DNA of 64,000 nt, from contig JAEKKN010000024.1 in the NCBI GenBank assembly GCA_019510305.1, positions 120,192-184,191 on the forward strand, in the 5' to 3' direction. Position 1 is the first letter of the stretch; every line of letters begins with the position of its first letter. The notes beneath the pieces are model-generated. The model had not been told where the DNA came from and made no database searches. It worked only from the letters and a program-made list of their open reading frames with translations. This DNA comes from Microbacterium sp. GTDB lineage: Bacteria; Actinomycetota; Actinomycetes; Actinomycetales; Microbacteriaceae. Shown piece after piece: positions 40,647 to 48,636 of this stretch. A program made the position numbers and the translations under genes.

Positions 40647-41852
40647 GTGGTCGATATCAAGAGGATGACGAGAGCGACGCTCGCCGTGGTGTGCGCCGTC
40701 GCGGTGGCGAGCGTGTACGCGGGGCAACCCCTTCTCGTCGAGATGGGACGCGATCTGGGTGTTCCGCTCGACGCAGTCGGATGGATCGTGGCTGTGGGAC
40801 AGGTCGGCTATCTGCTGGGCCTCGTCCTCCTCGTGCCGCTGGGAGACGTCTTCGATCGCCGACGGCTGATCATGCTGCACCTCGCGCTGCTCGCCGTGGG
40901 GATGGCCATCGTCGCCGCCGCTCCGACGCCTTGGGTCGCCTTCGCGGGTCTGGCGTCGGCGGGGTTGTTCGCTGTCGTGGTCCAGACATCCGTGGCGTAC
41001 ACGCTCGCGCTGTCCGGGCCGCAGGATCGCGGCCGAAATCTCGGGGTGGTGACCTCAGGCGTGGTCATCGGCATCCTCGGGGGACGGATCGTCGCGGGTT
41101 TCCTCGCGGATCTGTGGAGCTGGCGGAGCGTCTACGTCCTTCTCGCGGTCCTCGCTGCGCTTCTGGCGATCGCCGTGCTGGTCATGCTTCCTGCAGACGA
41201 GCGCTCAGGGGGTGCTCGATATCGAGCGGTGCTTCGATCGTCGGCCGGAATGTTCGCGCAGCGGGTCTTTCTCGGCCGCGGGCTGATCGCGTTCTTCCTG
41301 TTCGCGTCCTTCGGCACTCTGTGGAGCGGTCTGGTCCTGCCCCTCGCCGGTGCGCCATGGCACCTCAGCCCGACGCAGATCGGGCTGTTCGGCGTGGTCG
41401 GTCTTGCGGGTGCTCTCGGCGCCGGCCGCGCCGGGCGCTGGGCGGACGCCGGTCGCGCAGACCGTGTCACGGGCATGGCCCTGACCGCTCTGCTGGCCTC
41501 CTGGATCGCGATCGGACAGCTGGAGTGGTCGTGGGGCCTGCTGATCGTCGGGGTGATCCTGCTGGACTTCGCCGTCCAGGCCGTTCACGTCAGCAACCAG
41601 CACATCCTCGCGTCCGCCTATCCTGATCGGACGAGCACCGCCGTCGGTGCGTACATGGTGTTCTACTCCCTCGGCTCCGCGCTCGGCGCTGCCGCCACGG
41701 CCGCTGTCTACGACGAGGCGGGCTGGACCGGCTCGGCCGTCCTCGGAGCGTGCTTCGCGATCGGCGCACTCGTCGTGTGGGCGATGTCGAGGTCGGCGGT
41801 CTCTGGTTCTTCCCCCGATCGCCTCGAGGTCGGGGCGGCCGGGATGCGCTGA
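40647..41852 (+). CDS. MFS transporter (drug efflux-like)
   Basis: 401 residues, about twelve membrane segments. LAVVCAVAVASVYAGQPLLV, GDVFDRRRLIM (motif A), TSGVVIGILGGRIVAGFLAD (motif C-like) and FAVQAVHVSNQHILASAYP are typical of YfcJ/NepI-type actinobacterial exporters. GTG 40647 follows GAGG; ATG 40665 is possible. Under likely HxlR control. Substrate unknown. Confidence 0.87.
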   Translation: MVDIKRMTRATLAVVCAVAVASVYAGQPLLVEMGRDLGVPLDAVGWIVAVGQVGYLLGLVLLVPLGDVFDRRRLIMLHLALLAVGMAIVAAAPTPWVAFAGLASAGLFAVVVQTSVAYTLALSGPQDRGRNLGVVTSGVVIGILGGRIVAGFLADLWSWRSVYVLLAVLAALLAIAVLVMLPADERSGGARYRAVLRSSAGMFAQRVFLGRGLIAFFLFASFGTLWSGLVLPLAGAPWHLSPTQIGLFGVVGLAGALGAGRAGRWADAGRADRVTGMALTALLASWIAIGQLEWSWGLLIVGVILLDFAVQAVHVSNQHILASAYPDRTSTAVGAYMVFYSLGSALGAAATAAVYDEAGWTGSAVLGACFAIGALVVWAMSRSAVSGSSPDRLEVGAAGMR

Positions 41853-41893
41853 TCGAGACCGTTCCCGGGCTGCCTTCGGGGCGCGGATGTGCC

Positions 41894-42640
41894 CTAGAGG
41901 GTTTCGGGTCGGTGAACCTGCTCCGGGGCCGAGATCTCCCTGGCGACCTGCTTCTCGAGCACCTCGACGGCCTCGTCGCTGAGCAGGATGAGCCCGTCGA
42001 GCTCGTCGCGCACTCGCTTGTAGGCGACGTTGCGCTCGGCCTGAGTCGCGGACTCGTCGACGGCGACCTTGAGGAGCTGCTGCGCGCGGTCGAGGCGCTT
42101 GCGCTCTGGCTCGGTGAAGGTCGAGTCGCGCAGGCGACGGGCGTCCTTCTCGGCGATCTCGAAGGCGACGGCGTAGGCGCCGACGGCGTCGAGGTACTCG
42201 GAGACCTGCTTCTCGGTGACGTTCGCGTCGGCAGAGGCGGGACGCAGAGCATCCGCCGTCTTCTTCGCCCGAAGGAACGCGGCGACGAGCGGCTGACGGC
42301 CATCGCTCATGGCGGGGAACGCGATGAGCTTGGCGACGTCGAGTTCGTAGTCGAGCCAGCGCGCGGTGATCTGGTCGTGCTCCGCGAAGAGGCGGGTCAG
42401 CAGATCGTTCGGAGCGACGGATGCCGTGGTGTCGATGATCGTCGGACCCTGGCGCTTCGGCAGGCCGCGCGCCTCGAGTTCGGCGGACTTGAGCTCCGCC
42501 TTGAGACGCAGCGTCTCCAGGCGCCGTTCATGCCGGCGTCGCGCCGCCCACTCCCAGCGCTTGGCTGCTCCACCCGCCACGCCCATGACGGGGAAGATGA
42601 GCCACCAGTAGGTGCCGAGCCACGTGAGGAGCGGTTCCAT
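41894..42640 (-). CDS. conserved hypothetical protein with N-terminal membrane anchor
   Basis: 248 residues. One membrane segment at residues 5-25 (LTWLGTYWWLIFPVMGVAGG) is followed by basic residues and a long helical, probably coiled-coil cytoplasmic part (RRRHERRLETLRLKAELKSA; EPERKRLDRAQQLLKVAVDE). I do not recognise a catalytic motif. It converges on the MFS gene with 41 bases between. Confidence 0.7.
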   Translation of the reverse strand: MEPLLTWLGTYWWLIFPVMGVAGGAAKRWEWAARRRHERRLETLRLKAELKSAELEARGLPKRQGPTIIDTTASVAPNDLLTRLFAEHDQITARWLDYELDVAKLIAFPAMSDGRQPLVAAFLRAKKTADALRPASADANVTEKQVSEYLDAVGAYAVAFEIAEKDARRLRDSTFTEPERKRLDRAQQLLKVAVDESATQAERNVAYKRVRDELDGLILLSDEAVEVLEKQVAREISAPEQVHRPETL

Positions 42641-42683
42641 GATGTGCTCAGCCTACTTCGCGGGCCGATCGCCGTGGAGACCT

Positions 42684-42786
42684 GTTCCGGTCGCAGTTCG
42701 TGCCGTCTCCGGCGGCGGAAAGCGGCACGAATCGCGACCGGAACGGTGGGAACACAGCACGGCGCGGCACGAATCGCGACCGGAAC
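42684..42786. repeat. three copies of a 22-bp element, one inverted
   Basis: CGGCACGAATCGCGACCGG-type units at 42723-42744 and 42765-42786 are identical; 42684-42705 is an inverted copy with one mismatch. The inverted and direct copies can fold into a hairpin that would terminate the mannonate dehydratase-type gene ending at 42801. Confidence 0.75.
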
Positions 42787-42800
42787 GCGCCGGGCCCGGA

Positions 42801-44039
42801 TCACCAGTCGTGCACAGTCCCGTCGGCCAGGCGGTTGTAGGGCAGGTACGCCTGTTCATAGGGGTACCTGCCCGCCTCGTCGACGTCGAGTTCGACGCCC
42901 AGGCCCGGCTTGTCACCGGGGTGCAGCAGGCCGCCCTGCCAGGTGAAGCTCTGCTGGAAGACCTCGTTCGTGCGGCTGCCGTGCTGCATGTACTCCTGGA
43001 TGCCGAAGTTGTGGATGCTGAGCCCCAGGTGCATGGCCGCCGCCATGCCGACCGGCGAGATGTCGGTCGGACCGTGCATGCCCGACTTGATCTGGTACAT
43101 CGCCGCGTAGTCGAGCGTCTTCTTCAGCGCGCTGATCCCGCCCATGTGGGTGACCGCACCGCGGACGTAGTCGATGAGCTGGTCGCGGATGATGTCTTTG
43201 AAATCCCAGACCGTGTTGAAGATCTCCCCGATCGCGAGCGGCGTGGTCGTGTGCTGGCGCACGAGGCGCAGCGCCTCCTGGTTCTCGGCGGGGGTGCAGT
43301 CCTCGAGCCAGAACAGGTCGTAGGGCTCGAGGGACTTGCCGAGCTTCGCTGCCTGGATGGGCGTCATCCGGTGGTGACCGTCGTGCAGCAGCGGGAGGTC
43401 GGGGCCGAATTCGTTGCGCACCGCCTCGAACACGCCGGGCAGATGGGTGAGGTAGGAGCGCGTATCCCAGTCCTCCTCGACGGGTTTCGCCCCGCGACGG
43501 GCGGGCTCGTGGTCATAGCGGGCCTCGCCTCCGCCCGTGAACGCCGACTGCGAGGCGATGCCGTAGATCGCCTTTAGCCCGGGCACGCCGGTCTGGATGC
43601 GGATGGCCCGGTACCCCTGCTCGAGATGCGAGCGCACCGAGTCGAACAGCTGGGGAAGGTCGACGCCGGAGGCGTGGCCGTAGGCGAGGAGGCCCGTGCG
43701 GGATGCGCCGCCGAGCAGCTGGTAGACCGGCATCCCGGCCTTCTTGCCCTTGATGTCCCAGAGCGCCATGTCGACGGCGGCGATCGCCGCCATGGTCACC
43801 GGGCCACGGCGCCAGTACGCGCTGCGGTAGAGGAACTGCCAGGTGTCTTCGATGCGATCCTCGTCGGCGCCGATCAGGAGCGGCACGACGTGCTCGGCGA
43901 GATAGGCGACCACCGAGAGCTCGCGGCCGTTCAGCGTCGCATCGCCGAGACCGGTGATGCCCTCGGCGGTCGTGATCTTGAGGGTGACGAAGTTGCGGTC
44001 GGGGCTGGTCACGATGACCTCGGCCTTGTCGATGGGCAT
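42801..44039 (-). CDS. enolase-superfamily D-mannonate dehydratase-type enzyme (ManD/RspA)
   Basis: 412 residues. N-terminal capping domain and C-terminal barrel with metal-binding [20 protein letters not shown] and [10 protein letters not shown] in the right order, plus [15 protein letters not shown] and GIQEYMQHG, all diagnostic of the ManD subgroup (annotated RspA or D-galactonate dehydratase-like). It would dehydrate mannonate or a related sugar acid to 2-keto-3-deoxygluconate. Activity in this subgroup varies from high to negligible (known). Divergent GntR gene at 44119 with a shared operator; the KDG kinase/aldolase at 16983-18570 could use its product. Confidence 0.88.
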   Translation of the reverse strand: MPIDKAEVIVTSPDRNFVTLKITTAEGITGLGDATLNGRELSVVAYLAEHVVPLLIGADEDRIEDTWQFLYRSAYWRRGPVTMAAIAAVDMALWDIKGKKAGMPVYQLLGGASRTGLLAYGHASGVDLPQLFDSVRSHLEQGYRAIRIQTGVPGLKAIYGIASQSAFTGGGEARYDHEPARRGAKPVEEDWDTRSYLTHLPGVFEAVRNEFGPDLPLLHDGHHRMTPIQAAKLGKSLEPYDLFWLEDCTPAENQEALRLVRQHTTTPLAIGEIFNTVWDFKDIIRDQLIDYVRGAVTHMGGISALKKTLDYAAMYQIKSGMHGPTDISPVGMAAAMHLGLSIHNFGIQEYMQHGSRTNEVFQQSFTWQGGLLHPGDKPGLGVELDVDEAGRYPYEQAYLPYNRLADGTVHDW

Positions 44040-44056
44040 GCGGACTCCTCGTCGAG

Positions 44057-44097
44057 AACTTGTATGGCACTCTGATCAAATCACTGCCATACAAGTT
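44057..44097. promoter_or_regulatory. FadR-type GntR operator pair
   Basis: AACTTGTATGGCA (44057-44069) and TGCCATACAAGTT (44085-44097) are perfect 13-bp inverted arms 15 bases apart in the 79-base gap between the divergent ManD-type and GntR genes. Confidence 0.75.
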
Positions 44098-44118
44098 TCG
44101 TCAAGCTATCGTGACGGT

Positions 44119-44817
44119 ATGCCCGAGACCCCGCCCCGTCCGTCCGCCCGGACGGTTGCGTACGGGCGGATCCGCGACGGCATCATCGGCGGTCATTTCG
44201 CTCCGGGAGGCCTGCTCTCCGAGAACGAGCTCGCCGCCGCGCTCGGCATCAGCCGTCAGCCCGTGCGCGAGGCACTGCTGCTCATCGCGCAGGAAGGCCT
44301 GGTCGAGGTGCGCCCGCAGAGCGGAACCTACGTCACCCGCATCGATCCCGATCGCGTGCGCGAAGCGCAGTTCATCCGCGAGGCCATCGAGCTGGCATCG
44401 CTCGCTGCTTGTGCGCCGCCCGAGGAGGAGGACGAGCGGATGCTGCGCGACCTCATCGCGCGGCAGCGCACGGCATCCGACCGCGACGCGTTCTACCCGC
44501 TCGACGAGGAGTTCCACCGCGCCCTGCTGGGTCTCGCGGGCCATGCCAACGCCTGGGCCGCGGTGAGCGCCGCGAAGGGGCATCTCGACCGCGCCCGCTA
44601 TGTCGGCATGAGCGCGACGCGCGCCGTGCAGGACTACGTGGATGACCACGAACGGGTCGTCGACGCGCTCGCCGCCGGAGATATGGATGCCGCGGCCGAG
44701 GCTCTGCGCGAGCACCTGCGGTTCGTGTTCGCCGACCTCGAGGCGGTGCGGGAGCAGCATCCGGAACTGTTCGAGGGCGCGCCCGCCGCGCGCACGGGCA
44801 GGCCCTCGCGGCGCTGA
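44119..44817 (+). CDS. GntR family regulator, FadR subfamily
   Basis: 232 residues. Winged helix (VAYGRIRDGIIGGHFAPGGL, ENELAAALGISRQPVREAL, SGTYVTRID) and an all-helical FCD effector domain with EEFHRALLGLAGHANAW and DDHERVVDALAAGDMDAA, where Asp/His residues bind a metal. Members commonly sense sugar acids. Likely controls the ManD-type gene through 44057-44097, and perhaps the MFS gene downstream. Confidence 0.9.
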   Translation: MPETPPRPSARTVAYGRIRDGIIGGHFAPGGLLSENELAAALGISRQPVREALLLIAQEGLVEVRPQSGTYVTRIDPDRVREAQFIREAIELASLAACAPPEEEDERMLRDLIARQRTASDRDAFYPLDEEFHRALLGLAGHANAWAAVSAAKGHLDRARYVGMSATRAVQDYVDDHERVVDALAAGDMDAAAEALREHLRFVFADLEAVREQHPELFEGAPAARTGRPSRR

Positions 44818-44858
44818 GGCGGCCGCGGGAGAAGTTCTGCTCCCGACTCTTGTGTGAG

Positions 44859-44879
44859 AAACCTTAGCCGTCTAGGTTT
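44859..44879. promoter_or_regulatory. operator-like dyad upstream of the MFS gene
   Basis: AAACCTTAG and CTAGGTTT face each other around CCGT, with one unpaired base. The heptamer GTCTAGG in its right half recurs inverted just before the TetR start at 46417, hinting at common control by that TetR (inference). Confidence 0.4.
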
Positions 44880-44955
44880 TCATCGACAAGGGTGTCGCCC
44901 GACCTGCGCTCGGCGATGAGCCGCAGGCGCGCCCTCGCAGCCAAAGGAGGCAGCT

Positions 44956-46305
44956 ATGAGTTCAGTCAGTGGCGCGGCCGCAGGCAATCCGTCCGGGATG
45001 ACGTCTGCGAGTCGTACCGTCGGCTCGCCGGAGCATCATTGGTTCACGGAGCCGACCGAGCCGGCGAAGAAGAGCTACGTCACGTGGCTGATCATCGCCC
45101 AGTTCGTCTTCTTCATCGCACTGCTCGGTCCCGCGGTCGTGGGCATCGGTCTGAAGATCAGTTCGCTTCAGGCGGCAGGGGCCATCGCAGAAGGGGCCGC
45201 TGCCGCGAACTCGGCGTCGGCGATTCTGGGAGGGGTCGGCGCCTTCTTCGCGGCCATCGCGAACGTGGTGTTCGGGCGCATCTCCGATCGCACGACGAGC
45301 CGGTGGGGCCGCCGCCGCGTCTGGATCGTCCTGGGCGCCGTGATCATGACGGTCGGATTCGTCTTCATGGCCCTCGGCGACAGCCTGGCGATCGCGACCG
45401 TCGGCTGGGCGATCGCCCAGCTGGGCGCCAACATGACGCTCGCCCCCTTCGTGGCGACGATCGCCGACCAGGTGCCGAAATTCCAGCGCGGCGCGATCAC
45501 CGCGGGCCTCGGCATCGCGCAGAATGTCGGCATCGTCGGCGGCGTCTACGTGGCCGGCTGGTTCTCGTTCAACCTCTTCATCGTCTTCGTCGTCCCGGCG
45601 ATCCTGTCGATCGTCGCCCTCGTGATCTTCGTGGTGGTGCTGCCGGACAAGCAGCTGCCGGTCAAGCCTCCGCGGATCTCCTTCGGCGAGATCCTCGGCA
45701 CGATCTGGGTGAGCCCGGCGAAGCACCCCGACTTCGCGCTCGCGTGGTGGTCGCGCTTCCTGATCACCTTCGCGGCGTTCGGCTTCACGACGTTCCGGTT
45801 CTTCTACATGGTGTACCACCTCGATGTCCCCGAAGAGGAGGTCGGCCTTCTCATCGCCAACACCACCCTCGTCTACACCGGAGCGCTCGTGATCACGGCG
45901 TGGATCGCGGGCAGGATCTCCGACAAGATCGGCAAGCGCAAGGTGTTCGTGTGGACCTCGACGGCGTTGTTCGCCGTCGGCACGCTCGCCCTGATCTTCA
46001 TCCAGGATGTTCCCTCGTACTACGTCCTCGAACTGTTCCTCGGCGCCGCCTACGGCATCTACGTCGGCGTGGACCTCGCCCTCGTGGTCGACGTGCTGCC
46101 GAACCCGGACGACGCAGGCAAGGACCTCGGCGTCCTCAACCTCGCCAACGCTCTGCCGCAGACGGCGGCTCCGCTGGTCGGCGGGCTGGTGCTGGCGGCG
46201 ACCGGCGGAGCGACAGGGGCCGACTACACGACCTGGTTCACCGTCTGCGCGGTCCTCTGCCTCGTCGGAGCGCTGGTCATCTTCCCGATCAAGTCGGTGA
46301 GATGA
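44956..46305 (+). CDS. MFS transporter (sugar-type, GPH-like)
   Basis: 449 residues, twelve membrane segments, with a polar N-terminus of ~45 residues and motif A-like GRISDRTTSRWGRRRVW between helices 2 and 3, repeated as GRISDKIGKRKVF in the second half; FGRISDRT and DLALVVDVLPNPDDAGKDLG resemble the GPH/MFS_2 sugar symporters. AAAGGAGG precedes the ATG. Between the GntR and TetR genes on the same strand; might import the sugar acid used by the ManD-type enzyme (inference). Confidence 0.87.
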   Translation: MSSVSGAAAGNPSGMTSASRTVGSPEHHWFTEPTEPAKKSYVTWLIIAQFVFFIALLGPAVVGIGLKISSLQAAGAIAEGAAAANSASAILGGVGAFFAAIANVVFGRISDRTTSRWGRRRVWIVLGAVIMTVGFVFMALGDSLAIATVGWAIAQLGANMTLAPFVATIADQVPKFQRGAITAGLGIAQNVGIVGGVYVAGWFSFNLFIVFVVPAILSIVALVIFVVVLPDKQLPVKPPRISFGEILGTIWVSPAKHPDFALAWWSRFLITFAAFGFTTFRFFYMVYHLDVPEEEVGLLIANTTLVYTGALVITAWIAGRISDKIGKRKVFVWTSTALFAVGTLALIFIQDVPSYYVLELFLGAAYGIYVGVDLALVVDVLPNPDDAGKDLGVLNLANALPQTAAPLVGGLVLAATGGATGADYTTWFTVCAVLCLVGALVIFPIKSVR

Positions 46306-46416
46306 CCGGCTGGCACAGACCGGGCGGCCGGATCCTCGGGGGACTCCGGCCGCCCCACCACCCGCTCGCGTACGGAGGGAGCGTTCTCATGGCGAATTGG
46401 TATATCTCCTAGACTT

Positions 46417-47064
46417 ATGCCGATGACTCGTCGGGGGCAGTACGCCAAGGGTGCCGCGAAGCGGGAGGAGATCCTCTCGGTGGCACTCGACGTCGTGGCG
46501 GAATTCGGATGCCGCAGCGCATCGAACCGCGAGATCGCCCGCCGCGTCGGGCTCACCCAGCCGGGACTCATGCACTACTTCGGCTCGCGCGAGGAGCTCT
46601 ACATGGCCGTGCTGCGCGCCAGAGACGCTCGCGACATCGCAGAGCACTGGGTCGACAAGCCGAACTTCGAGGGCTTCCTCGACGTGATCGAGCACAACAC
46701 CCGCGTGCCGGGTCTCGTGCAGCTGTACGTCGAGTTCTCCGCCGAGGCGAGCATCGGAAAGCATCCGGCGCACGAGTACTTCGTCGAACGGTACGAATGG
46801 GTGCGCGACCTTTCCGTGCAGTCCGTGAGGACCGCTCAGGAGAGCGGCGAATTCGGTCAGAACGTCGACGCCGAACTGATCGCCGACATCATCGTGGCGA
46901 CCGCCGACGGGCTGCAGCAGCAGTGGCTGCTCGACCGTTCGATCGACATGGTCGCGCGACTGCGGGCCGTGTGGAACGGCGTCGCCGCGCTCTCGCACCT
47001 CGGCTCGGTCGACGGCGGCCCCTCCGACGGCGGCCCCTCCGACGGTGGCCCCTCCGGCGGCTGA
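46417..47064 (+). CDS. TetR family transcriptional regulator with Gly-Pro-Ser repeat tail
   Basis: 215 residues. TetR helix-turn-helix: REEILSVALDVVAEFGCRSA, NREIARRVGLTQPGLMHYFG. The ligand domain is typical to about residue 195, after which three near-identical 15-bp units (47011-47055) encode DGGPS repeats ending GG. TATATC lies 10 bases before the ATG, so the leader is very short; ATG 46423 is also possible. Follows the MFS gene by 111 bases. Confidence 0.87.
   Translation: MPMTRRGQYAKGAAKREEILSVALDVVAEFGCRSASNREIARRVGLTQPGLMHYFGSREELYMAVLRARDARDIAEHWVDKPNFEGFLDVIEHNTRVPGLVQLYVEFSAEASIGKHPAHEYFVERYEWVRDLSVQSVRTAQESGEFGQNVDAELIADIIVATADGLQQQWLLDRSIDMVARLRAVWNGVAALSHLGSVDGGPSDGGPSDGGPSGG
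47011..47055 (+). repeat. 15-bp tandem repeat, three copies, at TetR C-terminus
   Basis: GACGGCGGCCCCTCC is repeated at 47011 and 47026 exactly and at 47041 with one change. Encodes DGGPS. Confidence 0.85.
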
Positions 47065-47281
47065 CCTGCCGTCGGGCCCCGCCCCGGGTCCCGGCAGGCG
47101 GTGTGCCACCAGCGACTTGACCTGCCACCATCCGAATCGCGTCGGGAACGTGGTGGTTCGTGAACTGCCTGGTGGTTGACGCGTGCGCCACTCTTCCTGC
47201 ACATCGTCGAGCTTGGACGGGACCGCTCCAAAGCCTGGGGACAGAGCATTCAGCGCTTGTCGCCAGGTGCAGAGTGAACGG

Positions 47282-48325
47282 ATGCCGGAGATCACACCCG
47301 CGAAGATCGAGAGAAGGCGCCGCATCACCCACGAGCAGGCGGAGCAGCTGCTGCGCAGTCGCGAAGACCTTCTCGATGACGGTTTGACGGACCGTTCGCT
47401 GCGCGAGCAGGTCGCCGGCGGGAGTCTTCATCGCGTGCGCCGGGGGCACTACGTTGCGACCCGGACCTGGAAGTCATTGTGGCCCGAGGGCCGGCATCTG
47501 CTGCACATCATCGCGGTGTGCCGCGACGCCTCGGCGCCGCCTGTGCTGTCGCATGTGTCCGCTGCTGTCGTGCGCGGGTTGCCGCTGTACCGACTGGAAC
47601 CGAAGCGGGTGCATGTGTGCGTACCGCTTCCCCGCCACGCGGGCAGCGCGAGTGACGTGCTGCGCCACGAGCTCGACCTCGATGACGAGGACGTCGAGGA
47701 GATCGCGGGGATCAGGGTGACGAGTGCGGCGCGCACAGTGCTCGACGTCGCGCGAACTCTGCAAGCGGAGGCCGCGCTTTCGATCGCCGACGCGGCGTTG
47801 GGTTCTGCGGCCGTGACGAGACACCAGCAGGACCCCGAACTCGCCGCGTCCTGGCGAGGCGACCTCGAGCAGCGACTCGACGCCGTTCGCGGTAGGCCGG
47901 GGGCTCGCAAGGCCGGGCGCATCGTGGCGTTCGCCGACGGGCGAGCGCAGCTGCCGGGCGAGAGCGTCAGCCGACTGCGCCTTCACCGCCTCGGGTTCCG
48001 GAACGTCGATCTGCAGGTACGCATCCCCGCGCCAGACGGTCGCTCGTTCTACTGCGACTTCGGTCTCGACGACATCAACTCGTTCGGGGAGTTCGACGGC
48101 CTCGGCAAGTATCTCGACCCCTCGACGCGCGGTTACCAGAACGTCGAGGAAGCGGTTGTGGAGGAGAAGTGGCGCGAGGACTGGGTGCGTGGCACGACTC
48201 GGAGAGGGATGCTCCGCTGGGGAGGTGAGCATATCGGCACTGTGCGAGCCTTCGCGAGCCGTCTGGCGGCCTTTGGCGTGCCGTTCACAGGCGACCTCCG
48301 TCTCGATCGACGTCGCCTGCGCTGA
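47282..48325 (+). CDS. AbiEi-like winged-helix protein with nuclease-like C-terminus
   Basis: 347 residues. The N-terminal ~75 residues resemble the AbiEi antitoxin winged helix (ITHEQAEQLLRSREDLLDDG, REQVAGGSLHRVRRGHYV), followed by an SHVSAAVVRGLPLY region typical of these proteins. Near the C-terminus FYCDFGLDDINSFGEFDG then KY gives a D...E-x-D...K pattern like DUF559/PD-(D/E)xK endonucleases. No AbiEii-like toxin gene adjoins it, so it is probably not a classical toxin-antitoxin pair. ATG 47282 has no strong ribosome site; the open frame continues upstream without similarity. Confidence 0.72.
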   Translation: MPEITPAKIERRRRITHEQAEQLLRSREDLLDDGLTDRSLREQVAGGSLHRVRRGHYVATRTWKSLWPEGRHLLHIIAVCRDASAPPVLSHVSAAVVRGLPLYRLEPKRVHVCVPLPRHAGSASDVLRHELDLDDEDVEEIAGIRVTSAARTVLDVARTLQAEAALSIADAALGSAAVTRHQQDPELAASWRGDLEQRLDAVRGRPGARKAGRIVAFADGRAQLPGESVSRLRLHRLGFRNVDLQVRIPAPDGRSFYCDFGLDDINSFGEFDGLGKYLDPSTRGYQNVEEAVVEEKWREDWVRGTTRRGMLRWGGEHIGTVRAFASRLAAFGVPFTGDLRLDRRRLR

Positions 48326-48387
48326 TCGGCCGCGGGCGTGCAGGTGCGTCCGCCACCATGATGTCGACCGGCCACCAGGTTGTCGAC

Positions 48388-48539
48388 GTCGGCAACGTGG
48401 TGGGGCGTCGGCAACGCGGTGGGACGTCAACAACGTGGTGGGGCGTCGGCAACGTGGTGGGGCGTCGGCATCGTGGTGGGGCGTCGGCATCGTGGTGGGG
48501 CGTCGGCATCGTGGTGGGGCGTCGGCATCGTGGTGGCGG
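48388..48539 (+). repeat. 19-bp minisatellite, eight contiguous copies
   Basis: The unit GTCGGCATCGTGGTGGGGC starts at 48388, 48407, 48426, 48445, 48464, 48483, 48502 and 48521. Early copies have AAC where later ones have ATC; copies 5-7 are identical, and the last diverges at its end. A degenerate unit precedes it at 48363. It fills most of the 311-base gap 48326-48636 between the AbiEi-like gene and the dehydrogenase gene; no gene is seen in the gap. The strand is strongly G-rich. Confidence 0.9.
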
Positions 48540-48636
48540 GCAGAGGCCCTGGGCCCGCGTTGAGGGAATCCGGCTCGCGTGTCAGGATGAGCGCATCCGG
48601 CTTCAGAGAAGCCGTCCGTGGTGTGAGGGAGCGAAC

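Noticed and set aside
47282-48325. Type IV toxin-antitoxin pair
   Set aside because: Only the AbiEi-like side is present; neighbours are a TetR gene and gnd, with no AbiEii nucleotidyltransferase.
48388-48539. Possible CRISPR array
   Set aside because: Units are contiguous 19-mers with no spacers, and no cas genes are present; it is a minisatellite.
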